The position numbers were made by a program, and so were the translations under genes. From NCBI GenBank assembly GCA_945862495.1, contig CAMAYM010000023.1:1-28070 (forward strand): a stretch of DNA of 28,070 bases, written 5' to 3'. Of this stretch, positions 15,234-24,132 are shown in pieces. The notes below the pieces were generated by a model. That model saw nothing but the letters and a program-made list of their open reading frames with translations, ran no database searches and had not been told where the DNA came from. Source of the DNA: Bordetella parapertussis. GTDB taxonomy: Bacteria > Pseudomonadota > Gammaproteobacteria > Burkholderiales > Burkholderiaceae_B. Position 1 is the stretch's first letter. Every line of letters begins with the position of its first letter.

Positions 15234-16523
15234 TTATTTTAGCCTTTCTGGGGCAAATTTGCTTTGCTCCCTTAACTTGCTCAGGCAGAACGTCGTTAGC
15301 GCTGTAGCCAAGTCAGTCTGGGCCGTTTGACTGGTGCAGAAGCGATGTGCATGCTGCTGCCAGACGTGAAAGTTTTCTGGTTTGAGCTGTTGTTGCAGTA
15401 CGCTGCTGAATTCAGTGGTTTGAGACCGGCTTGCTTGAGCGTCAGCTTCGTCATCATGGTTTTCATATCCGGATGATTTTATTTGATGGGTGGGGTCTGC
15501 TGCTCCAGCGCAGTCATCTGCAGCAGCAGAATCACTCTTTGCACTTTCTGGGTTCCAACCCATCATGACATCACAGATATCCTCAGGTAATCCTGTTTGC
15601 GCTAACCATGCCCTTAATTTCTCCAGATGGGTGTTCTCTGTCTGGGGGTAGATTTGCCAAATCAGGGGCTTGCCAGCCCATATTCCACGAACAATCGAAT
15701 CCTCACCACGGACAAAGTTTAGATCGGCGGTCCAGAGGACTTTGTCGTATTCGGTTTGAGGCAAAAAAGGCACTCGTTCTATGAATAGCTGTCCCTGTTG
15801 TTCAGACGTATATTGCGTGTGAACACCTTCGGGGATAAGCAAGACCGTTTGTCGTGCGTCTGCGCGAAGTACTCCGATGAGTTCGGCGACAGGCGCGTTG
15901 TTATAGCAGAATAAATTGACGAGTCTGGCTGCGGGGGTGTCCCGCGTGGCAGGAAAAAGCGCAGCGACCGCCGCTTGACTTAAGTCCAGCTTTTCCAGGA
16001 ATGCGCGTTGCGCTGCACGATCTGTTTGCCAGGTATCGCGCTGTGCAATCAGTGCAGACTCACGCAGCAATCCACCTGTTTGCGTTGTGAAACCCGGAAA
16101 GAAAAAATGCGAGGACAAACCGTCAGCACGTAAGGAGGGTAGTCCATGGCAGCCTTCGACCCAGTCCTCAGCACTCAGGTAATCAAGATTGATCCACAGG
16201 CTTTCACCTCTTGCAGTTGGATGATTGCGCTGGGCACGCATGTTTTCGACATACTGTTCTGGCAAGTCACAAGAAAAAGTTGCAATCACGATTGGCGCGG
16301 GGGTGAAGTCGGTTGACTGTGGCCAATGGATGATTTCGACACCGTCGATGTGTTGAGTGGCAGCAATGGAGACGCGTGGCTCTAATCGCTGAAAGCTCTT
16401 GAGGTCATCGACCCATAGTCGTAGCAACCAACCGTGCTCTTGTTGAAGCTGTCGCACCATACGCCACGTCACGCCGATATCGCCAAAATTGTCGATAACT
16501 CGGCAAAAAATATCTGCGTGCAT
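15234..16523 (-). CDS. earP: EF-P arginine rhamnosyltransferase EarP
   Basis: A 429-residue GT-B glycosyltransferase of the EarP family, which transfers rhamnose from dTDP-beta-L-rhamnose to Arg32 of EF-P. The N-terminus MHADIFCRVIDNFGDIGVTW holds Asp11 and Asp15, matching catalytic or substrate-binding aspartates of the family. VRGEDSIVRGIWAGKPLIWQ holds Glu274, matching the conserved catalytic glutamate near 273. The protein is about 50 residues longer than the usual 370-390 because of a polar segment at about residues 326-371 (rich in Ser, Ala, Asp, Gln) before KPENFHVWQQHAHRFC. It starts two bases after DUF2863 ends, and efp follows, so enzyme and substrate are adjacent. Confidence 0.96.
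   Translation of the reverse strand: MHADIFCRVIDNFGDIGVTWRMVRQLQQEHGWLLRLWVDDLKSFQRLEPRVSIAATQHIDGVEIIHWPQSTDFTPAPIVIATFSCDLPEQYVENMRAQRNHPTARGESLWINLDYLSAEDWVEGCHGLPSLRADGLSSHFFFPGFTTQTGGLLRESALIAQRDTWQTDRAAQRAFLEKLDLSQAAVAALFPATRDTPAARLVNLFCYNNAPVAELIGVLRADARQTVLLIPEGVHTQYTSEQQGQLFIERVPFLPQTEYDKVLWTADLNFVRGEDSIVRGIWAGKPLIWQIYPQTENTHLEKLRAWLAQTGLPEDICDVMMGWNPESAKSDSAAADDCAGAADPTHQIKSSGYENHDDEADAQASRSQTTEFSSVLQQQLKPENFHVWQQHAHRFCTSQTAQTDLATALTTFCLSKLREQSKFAPERLK
15496..15530. repeat. CAG/CTG inverted repeat inside the EarP insertion
   Basis: TCTGCTGCT (15496-15504) and AGCAGCAGA (15522-15530) are 9-bp inverted arms. An inner 4-bp pair, GCAG/CTGC (15510-15513 with 15518-15521), could extend the hairpin after a 5-nt bulge. 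The element lies inside the segment encoding the extra, polar residues of EarP, so replication slippage or a small insertion may have produced it. Confidence 0.6.
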
Positions 16524-16525
16524 GT

Positions 16526-17740
16526 TTAGTGAAAATGCGCGGGTGCTGTTTCTGCGTCTGCGGGGAGTTCGGCGTGCACCATTTCACCGTTTGGGTTGGG
16601 GAAATAGGGGGCGCCGCAATCTTCGCAAAATTCAGGCGTCAAAATACCTGGTAAGCGACGGATGTCGTTGACGCCGCACTCTTTGAGTAGCGCAGCGATT
16701 TCATCAATCGTTTCAATGGGGGGGGGCTCGTGATCCAGCAGGGGCTGTTCATCTTCGCGGCCATATGTTGGCCACAGGCAGCCGTACACCACCTCGTTTT
16801 GATTCTTTTGGGTAAAGCCAATCCGATACTCGTCCAAGCGATGTTCACCACAACCCGCGACAACAGCGCGTAGTTGTGCCGCCTCGATATTCAGCGCTGC
16901 CCCTAGCCATGAGACTGCTGCCTTGACCGAGAGAGGGCGCACGCAACGATCTGCATCTCTGTTGCTCACGTAATACGCATCAGGTGTCAAAATCTCAAAG
17001 CCGCAACCTGGCAAGAGCGTTGAAAAAATGCTCTTTGTGTCTGCGGCCCATTTTTCCAGGCAGCCTTCGCGAGCTTGGCCCAGTTCGCCTGGTTCTTCTT
17101 GCCAGCGAAATAAAGGCTTTCCTTGTGGGACAGCCACTGCCGCGACAAGATAACGCGTATCCGCCAACATGTTGAACGCCTCAGGCTCACTATTTAAAGT
17201 AGGAGCCGTATAAGACACGCCAAGCGCTGCGAGGCCGAGCTTTTGCAACCACTCCCATGTCTCGCAAAAAGTACGGGGCATTTGGTCGAGGCTGGTCAGA
17301 TGAGGAAACAGTGCAATTTGTGTGTCTTGCGCGAGCACATGTGATTGCAGATGTTCGCGTAAAGCCTGAGCAGGAGCAGTCGGTACCTCGCAGGCGGGAA
17401 TGCTATAACGTGTCCAGGCGACCAGTGGTGCCACCACGAGCAAGACATCGTAAGGTTTGCCGTCCTGCGTGAGGATGCAGGACTCTGACAAGGTTTCAGC
17501 TTGTTCGATCAGGACTTCATAGCCACCCAAGTGCGTCTGTGACAGATGATCGAGCGCTGCATCAATCGGGGCATCGTTCTTAGCGCGCATGAGCTTGAGT
17601 AGGACGGTGGCCAGTTCACTTTCCCAATAGTAGTCCTCGACGCGGCTGCCAGAGCTATGCAGCGCAAGTGCGAGGGCCACCAGACGCGATGCATCTCGCG
17701 TCAAGCGGGTGGTACCAGGGGTCGAACGAAGACGTGCCAT
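16526..17740 (-). CDS. DUF2863 family protein
   Basis: A 404-residue protein I recognise as DUF2863, known mostly from Burkholderiales and of unknown function. Landmarks are RDASRLVALALALHSSGSRVE near the N-terminus, GGYEVLIEQAETLSES, VVAPLVAWTRYSIP, CETWEWLQKLGLAALGV and LFRWQEE. The last 50 residues include ECGVNDIRRLPGILTPEFCE-DCGAPYFPNPNGE, a CxxC-like pair that could bind a metal. No signal or membrane segment is seen. It stops two bases before earP and sits 109 bp after acnA on the same strand. The function need not relate to EF-P modification; coupling is by position only. Confidence 0.88.
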   Translation of the reverse strand: MARLRSTPGTTRLTRDASRLVALALALHSSGSRVEDYYWESELATVLLKLMRAKNDAPIDAALDHLSQTHLGGYEVLIEQAETLSESCILTQDGKPYDVLLVVAPLVAWTRYSIPACEVPTAPAQALREHLQSHVLAQDTQIALFPHLTSLDQMPRTFCETWEWLQKLGLAALGVSYTAPTLNSEPEAFNMLADTRYLVAAVAVPQGKPLFRWQEEPGELGQAREGCLEKWAADTKSIFSTLLPGCGFEILTPDAYYVSNRDADRCVRPLSVKAAVSWLGAALNIEAAQLRAVVAGCGEHRLDEYRIGFTQKNQNEVVYGCLWPTYGREDEQPLLDHEPPPIETIDEIAALLKECGVNDIRRLPGILTPEFCEDCGAPYFPNPNGEMVHAELPADAETAPAHFH

Positions 17741-17849
17741 GAGTTTGCGTGCCTGCCTACAAAAGGAGTCTAGTGTAACGAACTATCTTCCCTTCGCTTT
17801 CCTTTGCGTCGAATCGCTTATATTTGCCAGCTTTGCTCGCATCTCCCTC

Positions 17850-20555
17850 TTATGCAGCGATCAACTGGCGCAATACAAAGGGCAAAATCCCCCCATGTTG
17901 GTAATAATCCACTTCGATCGGGGTATCGATTCGCAACAATACTGCGACACGTTGGCTTGAACCATTTGGATGATGAATGACCAGGGTGACGTCCTGTTGC
18001 GGCACGATCCCATTTTCAAGACCTTCAACATCAAAGGTTTCCACACCCGTCAGACCTAGGGACTCTGCGCTGTCATGACCCTTAAACTGCAAAGGCAACA
18101 CACCCATGCCGACCAAGTTGCTACGGTGGATGCGCTCAAAACTCCGGGCAATGACCGCCTTGACTCCTAACAGTTGAGTGCCTTTTGCCGCCCAGTCACG
18201 CGAAGACCCCGTCCCATACTCTTCACCACCGAACACAACAGTCGGGATGCCATTGGCCACATACTGCATGGCGGCATCATAAATCGACACTTGCTCGCCG
18301 CCTGGTTGCATCAGCGTCTGGCCACCTTCAACGCGTGAGCCGTCGGCTCTGGCAGGAATCATCAGATTTTTGATGCGGACATTCGCGAAGGTACCTCGCA
18401 TCATGATCTCGTGATTGCCCCTCCGCGAGCCATAACTATTGAAGTCTGCTTTTTGCACGCCGTGCGCCAGCAACCACTGACCTGCGGGAGAAGTTTCACT
18501 AATTGAACCCGCTGGTGAAATGTGATCTGTTGTCACGGAATCACCAAAAATACCCAAGGTGCGTGCACCTCTAACGGTTGGCATGGGCTTGGGTTCCATC
18601 GTAAAGTCATTAAAAAATGGCGGCTCGGCGATGTAGGTGGAAAGTGGCCAGTCGTAGACATCCCCAGTCACACCTTCAATGTTTTGCCAGAGCTTGCCTG
18701 GTTTTTTCTCGACCTTGGCATAATTGCTGCGGAATACTTTAGGATCCATCGCAAACTTCATCAGCTTTTCAACTTCCTTGGCGCTCGGCCAGATATCGCC
18801 AAGGTAGACCGGACCATGTTTGCCTTCACCAACGGGTTCGGTCATCAAGTCCCGCATCATGTTACCTGCCAGCGCGTAGGCAACGACTAGGGGAGGCGAG
18901 GCAAGAAAGTTTGCTTTTAAATTGGGATGAATGCGCGCTTCAAAGTTTCGGTTGCCTGACAGCACAGCTGCGCAGATAAGGTCGTTATCGATGATGGCTT
19001 GATTAAAGTCCGCTGCCAGATCGCCAGCATTGCCAATACAGGTTGTGCAACCATAGGCCGCGACATCAAAACCGAGCTGATCCAGATAGGGCAACAGACC
19101 GGCACGCTCCAGATACTCGGTGACAACGCGCGAGCCGGGTGCGAGGGATGTTTTTACATGAGCAGGCACCTTAAGGCCCGCCTTGACAGCTTTTTTAGCC
19201 AACAAACCTGCCGCTAGCATCACACTCGGGTTGGAGGTGTTGGTGCACGAAGTAATACCTGCGATCAAAATGTCGCCATTATGCAGGGTCTTGCCTGTGG
19301 CTGTTGTAAATGCTTTGCTGAGCTTGGCGGCAGGCTGATTAAAGCCGTTATCCGCAATCGGTTTCGCATAAAGCTTTCTAAAGTTTTTCTTTATATCGCC
19401 AATTTCAATCCGGTCTTGCGGACGCTTTGGCCCAGCAAGAGAGGGCACCACCGAACCGAGATCAAGTTTCACAACTTTGGTGAAATCGATATCGGCGGCA
19501 TTGGGTACGCCAAACATTTCCTGCGCCTTGAAATACGCCTCGAGTGCCTGGACTTCGTCTTTGGTGCGTCCGGTTCCATTGAAATAATCGATCGTGCGGT
19601 GATCGACGGGAAAAAATCCCATCGTGGCGCCATACTCGGGTGCCATGTTGGCGATCGTGGCACGGTCTGTCACTGATAGCTTTGCCGTACCAGGGCCACA
19701 AAATTCGACAAATTTGCCCACCACTTTTTCTTTACGCAACAACTCTGTGATCGTCAATACGAGGTCTGTTGCCGTCACACCCCCACGCAACTCGCCCGTG
19801 AGTTCGACACCGACCACGTCAGGGGTCAAAAAGTACACGGGTTGGCCTAACATGCCGGCTTCGGCTTCAATCCCGCCAACCCCCCAGCCTACGACGCCAA
19901 TACCGTTGATCATGGTGGTGTGACTGTCGGTGCCCACGAGAGAATCCGGGTAGTACACATCATGTTTTTTGTCGTGATGTACGCCGCGTGCGAGATACTC
20001 AAGATTGATCTGATGCACAATGCCAAAGCCAGGAGGGACCACGCCAAACGTATCAAATGCTTGCATGCCCCATTTCAGAAATTGGTAGCGTTCCTTGTTG
20101 CGCGAAAACTCAACTTTCATGTTGAGATCGAGTGCGTCCTTGGTTCCAAAATAATCAATCATGACAGAGTGATCGACGACCAAGTCAACAGGTACCAGAG
20201 GCTCGATGGCTGTCGCGTCTTTACCCATTTTCTGAGCAACGGCACGCATTGCGGCGAGATCCGCCAACAACGGCACACCCGTAAAATCTTGGAGGACGAC
20301 GCGCGCCACAACAAAGGGAATTTCAAGTTCGCGTTTAGTCTTGGGTTTCCAAGCCGCGAGCTCACGAATATGGCTCTCCGTGACTTTTTTACCATCGCAG
20401 TTGCGCAGCACAGACTCCAGCACAATTCGAATCGACATCGGCAGACGAGAGACATCGATGCCCAGTGACGCACCGAGCGCCGGAAGTGAGTAAAAATGCG
20501 CTTCTTTTTTGCCGATTTTGAATTTTTTAAGCGTGTTGAGTGTGTCGTGTTTCAT
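17850..20555 (-). CDS. acnA: Aconitate hydratase A
   Basis: A 901-residue AcnA-type aconitase (citrate to isocitrate via cis-aconitate; [4Fe-4S]). Iron-sulfur ligands are Cys437 (GITSCTNTSNPSV), Cys503 and Cys506 (GCTTCIGNAG), within two residues of E. coli AcnA numbering. The N-terminal LKKFKIGKKEAHFYSLPAL and the C-terminal swivel domain with EEYGTGSSRDWAAKGTQLLG and SFERIHRSNLVGMGVLPLQF are complete. AcnA is often the stress-stable isozyme, while AcnB is the main TCA enzyme. It lies 190 bp from acnB, separated by a terminator, so it is a separate transcription unit. No clear promoter was found in the 60 bases upstream. Full length and intact. Confidence 0.97.
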   Translation of the reverse strand: MKHDTLNTLKKFKIGKKEAHFYSLPALGASLGIDVSRLPMSIRIVLESVLRNCDGKKVTESHIRELAAWKPKTKRELEIPFVVARVVLQDFTGVPLLADLAAMRAVAQKMGKDATAIEPLVPVDLVVDHSVMIDYFGTKDALDLNMKVEFSRNKERYQFLKWGMQAFDTFGVVPPGFGIVHQINLEYLARGVHHDKKHDVYYPDSLVGTDSHTTMINGIGVVGWGVGGIEAEAGMLGQPVYFLTPDVVGVELTGELRGGVTATDLVLTITELLRKEKVVGKFVEFCGPGTAKLSVTDRATIANMAPEYGATMGFFPVDHRTIDYFNGTGRTKDEVQALEAYFKAQEMFGVPNAADIDFTKVVKLDLGSVVPSLAGPKRPQDRIEIGDIKKNFRKLYAKPIADNGFNQPAAKLSKAFTTATGKTLHNGDILIAGITSCTNTSNPSVMLAAGLLAKKAVKAGLKVPAHVKTSLAPGSRVVTEYLERAGLLPYLDQLGFDVAAYGCTTCIGNAGDLAADFNQAIIDNDLICAAVLSGNRNFEARIHPNLKANFLASPPLVVAYALAGNMMRDLMTEPVGEGKHGPVYLGDIWPSAKEVEKLMKFAMDPKVFRSNYAKVEKKPGKLWQNIEGVTGDVYDWPLSTYIAEPPFFNDFTMEPKPMPTVRGARTLGIFGDSVTTDHISPAGSISETSPAGQWLLAHGVQKADFNSYGSRRGNHEIMMRGTFANVRIKNLMIPARADGSRVEGGQTLMQPGGEQVSIYDAAMQYVANGIPTVVFGGEEYGTGSSRDWAAKGTQLLGVKAVIARSFERIHRSNLVGMGVLPLQFKGHDSAESLGLTGVETFDVEGLENGIVPQQDVTLVIHHPNGSSQRVAVLLRIDTPIEVDYYQHGGILPFVLRQLIAA

Positions 20556-20616
20556 GGCATACGCTCCGAGGTGTTGATCCCTTTATCCTACACCACGTCG
20601 CGTGTGAACACATAAT

Positions 20617-20653
20617 AAAAAATCCGCCTGTGGGGGCAAACCCAGAGGCGGAT
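20617..20653 (-). terminator. Rho-independent terminator of acnB
   Basis: Reading the - strand, arms ATCCGCCT (20653-20646) and AGGCGGAT (20629-20622), with an inner TGGG/CCCA pair (20644-20641 with 20634-20631), form a hairpin. A run of six Ts (20622-20617) follows. It lies about 93 bases after the acnB stop and before acnA, so it should isolate the two genes. Confidence 0.82.
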
Positions 20654-20745
20654 GGTAGGGCGATCCAGCAAATATAATTTTTGATCTACTGGTTTGGGTC
20701 CCACAAGAACGTTTTGGTCCCAAACCAATGATCCTTCATCAGGAA

Positions 20746-23325
20746 TTAAATCGCGTCAGCGACATCCTTGTAATCTGGGATCTGATCAAAGTTGAGGTAC
20801 TTGTAGATCTCTGCGCTGCTGTCTTTCAATACACCCATGTCTGTCATGTACTCTTCTTTGGTCGGAATACGACCCAGTTTTGAGCAAATCGCAGCCAATT
20901 CGGCAGAGCCCAGATACACGTTGGTATTTTTGCCGAGACGATTCGGGAAGTTACGCGTACTTGTAGACATCACTGTCGCGCCTTCGCGAACTTGAGCCTG
21001 GTTACCCATGCACAGCGAGCAGCCTGGTGGCTCAGTGCGCGCACCTGCCGAACCAAAGACGCCGTAGTGGCCCTCTTCAGTTAGTTGTGTTGCATCCATC
21101 TTGGTTGGAGGTGCAATCCAGAGCTTGACTGGCATGTCGCGTTTGCCTTCGAGCAACTTGGAAGCCGCACGGAAGTGACCAATGTTGGTCATGCAGCTAC
21201 CGATAAACACTTCGTCAATCTTGGTGCCAGAAACTTCTGACAACATTTTGACGTCGTCTGGATCATTTGGGCAGGCCACGATGGGCTCATGAATGTCGGC
21301 CAGGTCGATCTCAATCACGGCGGCGTACTCGGCGTCTGCATCAGGCTGGAGCAACTGTGGATTGGCCAACCATGCTTCCATTGCCTGAATACGACGTGTC
21401 AGGCTGCGCTCGTCTTCGTAACCATTGGCAATCATCCACTTCAACATCACGATGTTGCTGTTGATGTATTCAATGATGGGCTCTTTGTTCAAGCGAACAG
21501 TACAACCCGCAGCGGAACGCTCAGCCGACGCGTCTGACAATTCAAAGGCCTGTTCGGCTTTGAGATTTGGCAAACCCTCGATCTCGAGAATGCGACCAGA
21601 GAAGATGTTTTTCTTGTTCGACTTGTCAACAGTCATCAAGCCAGCTTTGATTGCATAAAGAGGAATCGCACTGACCAGGTCACGTAGGGTGACGCCAGGT
21701 TGCATTTTGCCTTTGAAGCGAACCAACACCGACTCAGGCATGTCCAGAGGCATCACGCCGGTCGCAGCAGCAAACGCCACCAAACCAGAGCCTGCTGGGA
21801 AGCTGATACCGATTGGGAAACGTGTATGCGAGTCACCGCCTGTGCCCACTGTGTCAGGCAACAACATACGGTTGAGCCAGGAGTGAATCACGCCGTCACC
21901 GGGACGCAGCGAAATACCGCCACGGTTACTCATAAACTCAGGCAGTGTGTGATGCGTTTTGACGTCCACAGGCTTTGGATAGGCCGAGGTGTGGCAAAAC
22001 GACTGCATCACGAGGTCAGCAGAAAAGCCCAGGCAAGCCAAGTCTTTCAACTCGTCACGTGTCATGGGGCCGGTGGTGTCCTGGCTGCCCACGGAAGTCA
22101 TCTTGGGCTCGCAGTAGGCACCGGGGCGAACGCCTTGGCCTTCAGGCAAGCCGCACGCACGACCGACCATTTTCTGTGCCAAGGTAAAGCCTTTGGTAGA
22201 GGCAGCAGGATTTTGTGGCAAGCGGAACAAGGTCGAAGCTGGCAGACCGAGCGCTTCGCGCGCTTTGCCCGTCAGGCCACGGCCAACGATCAGAGGAATA
22301 CGTCCACCGGCACGGACTTCGTCAAACAACACCTCCGATTTGACTTGAAACTTTGCGATGACCTTGCCATCTTTCAATGCCTCACCGTCATAAGGGCGCA
22401 ACTCGATCTCGTCACCCATGTTCATGTTCGAGACATCGAGTTCGATTGGGAGCGCGCCAGCATCTTCCATCGTGTTGTAGAAAATCGGAGCGATTTTGTT
22501 GCCCAGACAGACGCCGCCAAAGCGCTTGTTCGGCACAAAAGGAATATCTTTGCCTGTAAACCACAGCACGGAGTTGGTCGCGGACTTGCGTGAAGAGCCT
22601 GTACCGACCACATCACCTACGTAAGCAACGAGGTTGCCTTTTTTCTTGAGGTCGTTGATGAGCTTAACAGGACCTGTCTTGCCTGGTTCTTGTGGCTCGA
22701 TACCTGGGCGTGGGTTTTTCAACATCGCCAGGGCGTGCAAAGGAATGTCAGGACGGCTCCAGGCATCAGGGGCAGGAGACAGATCGTCCGTGTTGGATTC
22801 GCCCGTCACTTTCAAGACAGTAATCTTGAGACTCTCGGGGACTTCGGGGCGGCTGGTAAACCACTCGCCATCCGCCCAGCTTTGCATCACAGCTTTGGCG
22901 TTGGTATTGCCTTTTTCAGCTTTTTCTTTGACGTCGTGAAAGGCATCAAACATCAACAATGTTTTCTTGAGGCCATCTGCAGCAATCGTGCCGACTTCTT
23001 TGTCATCCAGCAACTCAACCAATGGCCCAATGTTGTAACCACCGAGCATCGTGCCCAGCAATTCTGTAGCCTTGGCACGCGAAATCAGCGCACATTTCTC
23101 TGAACCCAACGCAACGGCTGCAAGATAAGACGCCTTAACTTTAGCGGCATCATCAACACCTGCTGGCACGCGATGCGTGATCAGTTCGAGGAGTGCTTCG
23201 CCTTCGCCTGCTGGAGGTGATTTGAGCAGTTCGATGAGGTCAGCAGTTTGCTGCGCTGAAAGTGGAAGGGGAGGAATACCAAGGGTTGCGCGTTCGGCAA
23301 CGTGTTGGCGATAGGCTTGTAGCAT
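20746..23325 (-). CDS. acnB: Aconitate hydratase B / 2-methylisocitrate dehydratase
   Basis: A complete 859-residue AcnB. The protein begins with the AcnB HEAT-like N-terminal domain (residues about 1-160), unlike AcnA. The swivel domain (DDLSPAPDAWSRPDIPLHA, RKSATNSVLW) comes next, then the iron-sulfur core. Cluster ligands are Cys711 (FIGSCMTNIGHF), Cys769 and Cys772 (GCSLCMGNQ), matching E. coli AcnB numbering almost exactly. It interconverts citrate and isocitrate. In organisms using AcnD, AcnB also hydrates 2-methyl-cis-aconitate to 2-methylisocitrate, which fits its position beside prpC-acnD-prpF. It has its own promoter and terminator. Confidence 0.98.
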   Translation of the reverse strand: MLQAYRQHVAERATLGIPPLPLSAQQTADLIELLKSPPAGEGEALLELITHRVPAGVDDAAKVKASYLAAVALGSEKCALISRAKATELLGTMLGGYNIGPLVELLDDKEVGTIAADGLKKTLLMFDAFHDVKEKAEKGNTNAKAVMQSWADGEWFTSRPEVPESLKITVLKVTGESNTDDLSPAPDAWSRPDIPLHALAMLKNPRPGIEPQEPGKTGPVKLINDLKKKGNLVAYVGDVVGTGSSRKSATNSVLWFTGKDIPFVPNKRFGGVCLGNKIAPIFYNTMEDAGALPIELDVSNMNMGDEIELRPYDGEALKDGKVIAKFQVKSEVLFDEVRAGGRIPLIVGRGLTGKAREALGLPASTLFRLPQNPAASTKGFTLAQKMVGRACGLPEGQGVRPGAYCEPKMTSVGSQDTTGPMTRDELKDLACLGFSADLVMQSFCHTSAYPKPVDVKTHHTLPEFMSNRGGISLRPGDGVIHSWLNRMLLPDTVGTGGDSHTRFPIGISFPAGSGLVAFAAATGVMPLDMPESVLVRFKGKMQPGVTLRDLVSAIPLYAIKAGLMTVDKSNKKNIFSGRILEIEGLPNLKAEQAFELSDASAERSAAGCTVRLNKEPIIEYINSNIVMLKWMIANGYEDERSLTRRIQAMEAWLANPQLLQPDADAEYAAVIEIDLADIHEPIVACPNDPDDVKMLSEVSGTKIDEVFIGSCMTNIGHFRAASKLLEGKRDMPVKLWIAPPTKMDATQLTEEGHYGVFGSAGARTEPPGCSLCMGNQAQVREGATVMSTSTRNFPNRLGKNTNVYLGSAELAAICSKLGRIPTKEEYMTDMGVLKDSSAEIYKYLNFDQIPDYKDVADAI

Positions 23326-23359
23326 GTGAGCGCCTTTCTATGTGGTGAAGGATATTTTG

Positions 23360-23388
23360 ATTGTAGAGGGAAGAGCTTGGAGTCGCAA
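23360..23388 (-). promoter_or_regulatory. sigma-70-type promoter of acnB
   Basis: On the - strand, TTGCGA (23388-23383) and TACAAT (23365-23360) are 17 bp apart; matches to consensus are four of six and five of six. The start would be about 20-30 bases before the acnB ATG at 23325. Just upstream are overlapping TCTTATAT repeats and the palindrome CTTATATAAG (23400-23409), a possible UP element or operator. Confidence 0.65.
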
Positions 23389-23431
23389 GTGTCTTATATC
23401 TTATATAAGACCATAATGTAAGAAATACTTA

Positions 23432-23704
23432 TTAACTAACAAGTGGTGCATATTCCGAGTGTTTTTTGATGTAAGCCGCGACGTAGCTACACTGAGGCAC
23501 CACCTTCCAGCCTTGAGTCTGCGCGTAGTCGAGTGCAAACTTAGTGATCTCGGCCGCGAGTCCGCGACCACCAAGCTCGTTCGGGACACCGGTATGCGTC
23601 ACGGTCATCACTTGATTGTTCAGGGTGTAGTCAAGTACGCAAAGATGTCCTTCGAGCTTGAGCTCAAAGCGTTTGCCTGTGACGTTGTGTTCAATTGTGT
23701 TCAT
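23432..23704 (-). CDS. Small GNAT-fold N-acetyltransferase-like protein (YjdJ/COG2388 type)
   Basis: A 90-residue single-domain GNAT relative. The motif NELGGRGLAAEITKFALDYA gives the RGxG/A acyl-CoA pyrophosphate loop, and KVVPQCSYVAAYIKKHSEY follows as in COG2388 proteins. The substrate is unknown. The ATG at 23704 was chosen because it overlaps the upstream gene's stop as TAATG and begins at MNTIEHNVTG. A frame from 23776 would overlap the upstream gene by 73 bases with no homology-like sequence. It ends the group after prpF; acnB then starts on its own promoter. No terminator is visible in the 106-bp gap. Confidence 0.85.
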   Translation of the reverse strand: MNTIEHNVTGKRFELKLEGHLCVLDYTLNNQVMTVTHTGVPNELGGRGLAAEITKFALDYAQTQGWKVVPQCSYVAAYIKKHSEYAPLVS

Positions 23705-24096
23705 TAGTTGGATCCCATAATCAAGAGCGCCCAAAGTCCTAACATTGCTATGAGTCCTACTGCACAGCTGCCCCAAAGGCCGACAATGGGCCAGCGAACA
23801 CTCATGGGCAAGTTGACAGGATCCACGTGCGACAGCAAACGATTGGCGTTGCTGGCAAACGAGGCAGTAGATTTGTGAAACAGGATACGTAAAAAGTAGT
23901 CCAGCGTAATCGTCAGTCTAATGCTGATGGGTAGATCTGCGAATCTACGCTCCTTCAGATAGGGATGTTTAAAGCGGTGATTGACCTCGTTGATTTTGTA
24001 AAACCACAAGTAAGCGCCTGAGATAAAAAATACAAAGGAGCATGTGATGAAAAAGGTAAAAGTCAGAACGAGTGCGTGAGAAAAATATTGTTGCAT
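23704..24096 (-). CDS. Hypothetical two-helix membrane protein
   Basis: A 130-residue protein that I do not recognise. The first hydrophobic helix is at about residues 8-32 (ALVLTFTFFITCSFVFFISG) and a second is at about 103-127 (WPIVGLWGSCAVGLIAMLGL). The middle 65 residues are polar, with basic EVNHRFKHPYLKERRF and FHKSTASFASNANRLLSHV, and would lie on one side of the membrane. No enzyme motif is seen. It begins 36 bases after prpF and overlaps the GNAT gene by one base, so it is probably co-transcribed with both. Real coding is supported by tight packing and normal composition. A role with PrpF is not shown. Confidence 0.7.
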   Translation of the reverse strand: MQQYFSHALVLTFTFFITCSFVFFISGAYLWFYKINEVNHRFKHPYLKERRFADLPISIRLTITLDYFLRILFHKSTASFASNANRLLSHVDPVNLPMSVRWPIVGLWGSCAVGLIAMLGLWALLIMGSN

Positions 24097-24132
24097 ACAG
24101 TCTGCTTGATCGTTGATATGTATTCGCGCGGA

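Noticed and set aside
21700..22593. 297-residue + strand frame
   Set aside because: It lies entirely opposite acnB, has no recognisable motif, and is explained by the codon bias of the real gene. The same applies to other long antisense frames over acnA, acnD and efp.
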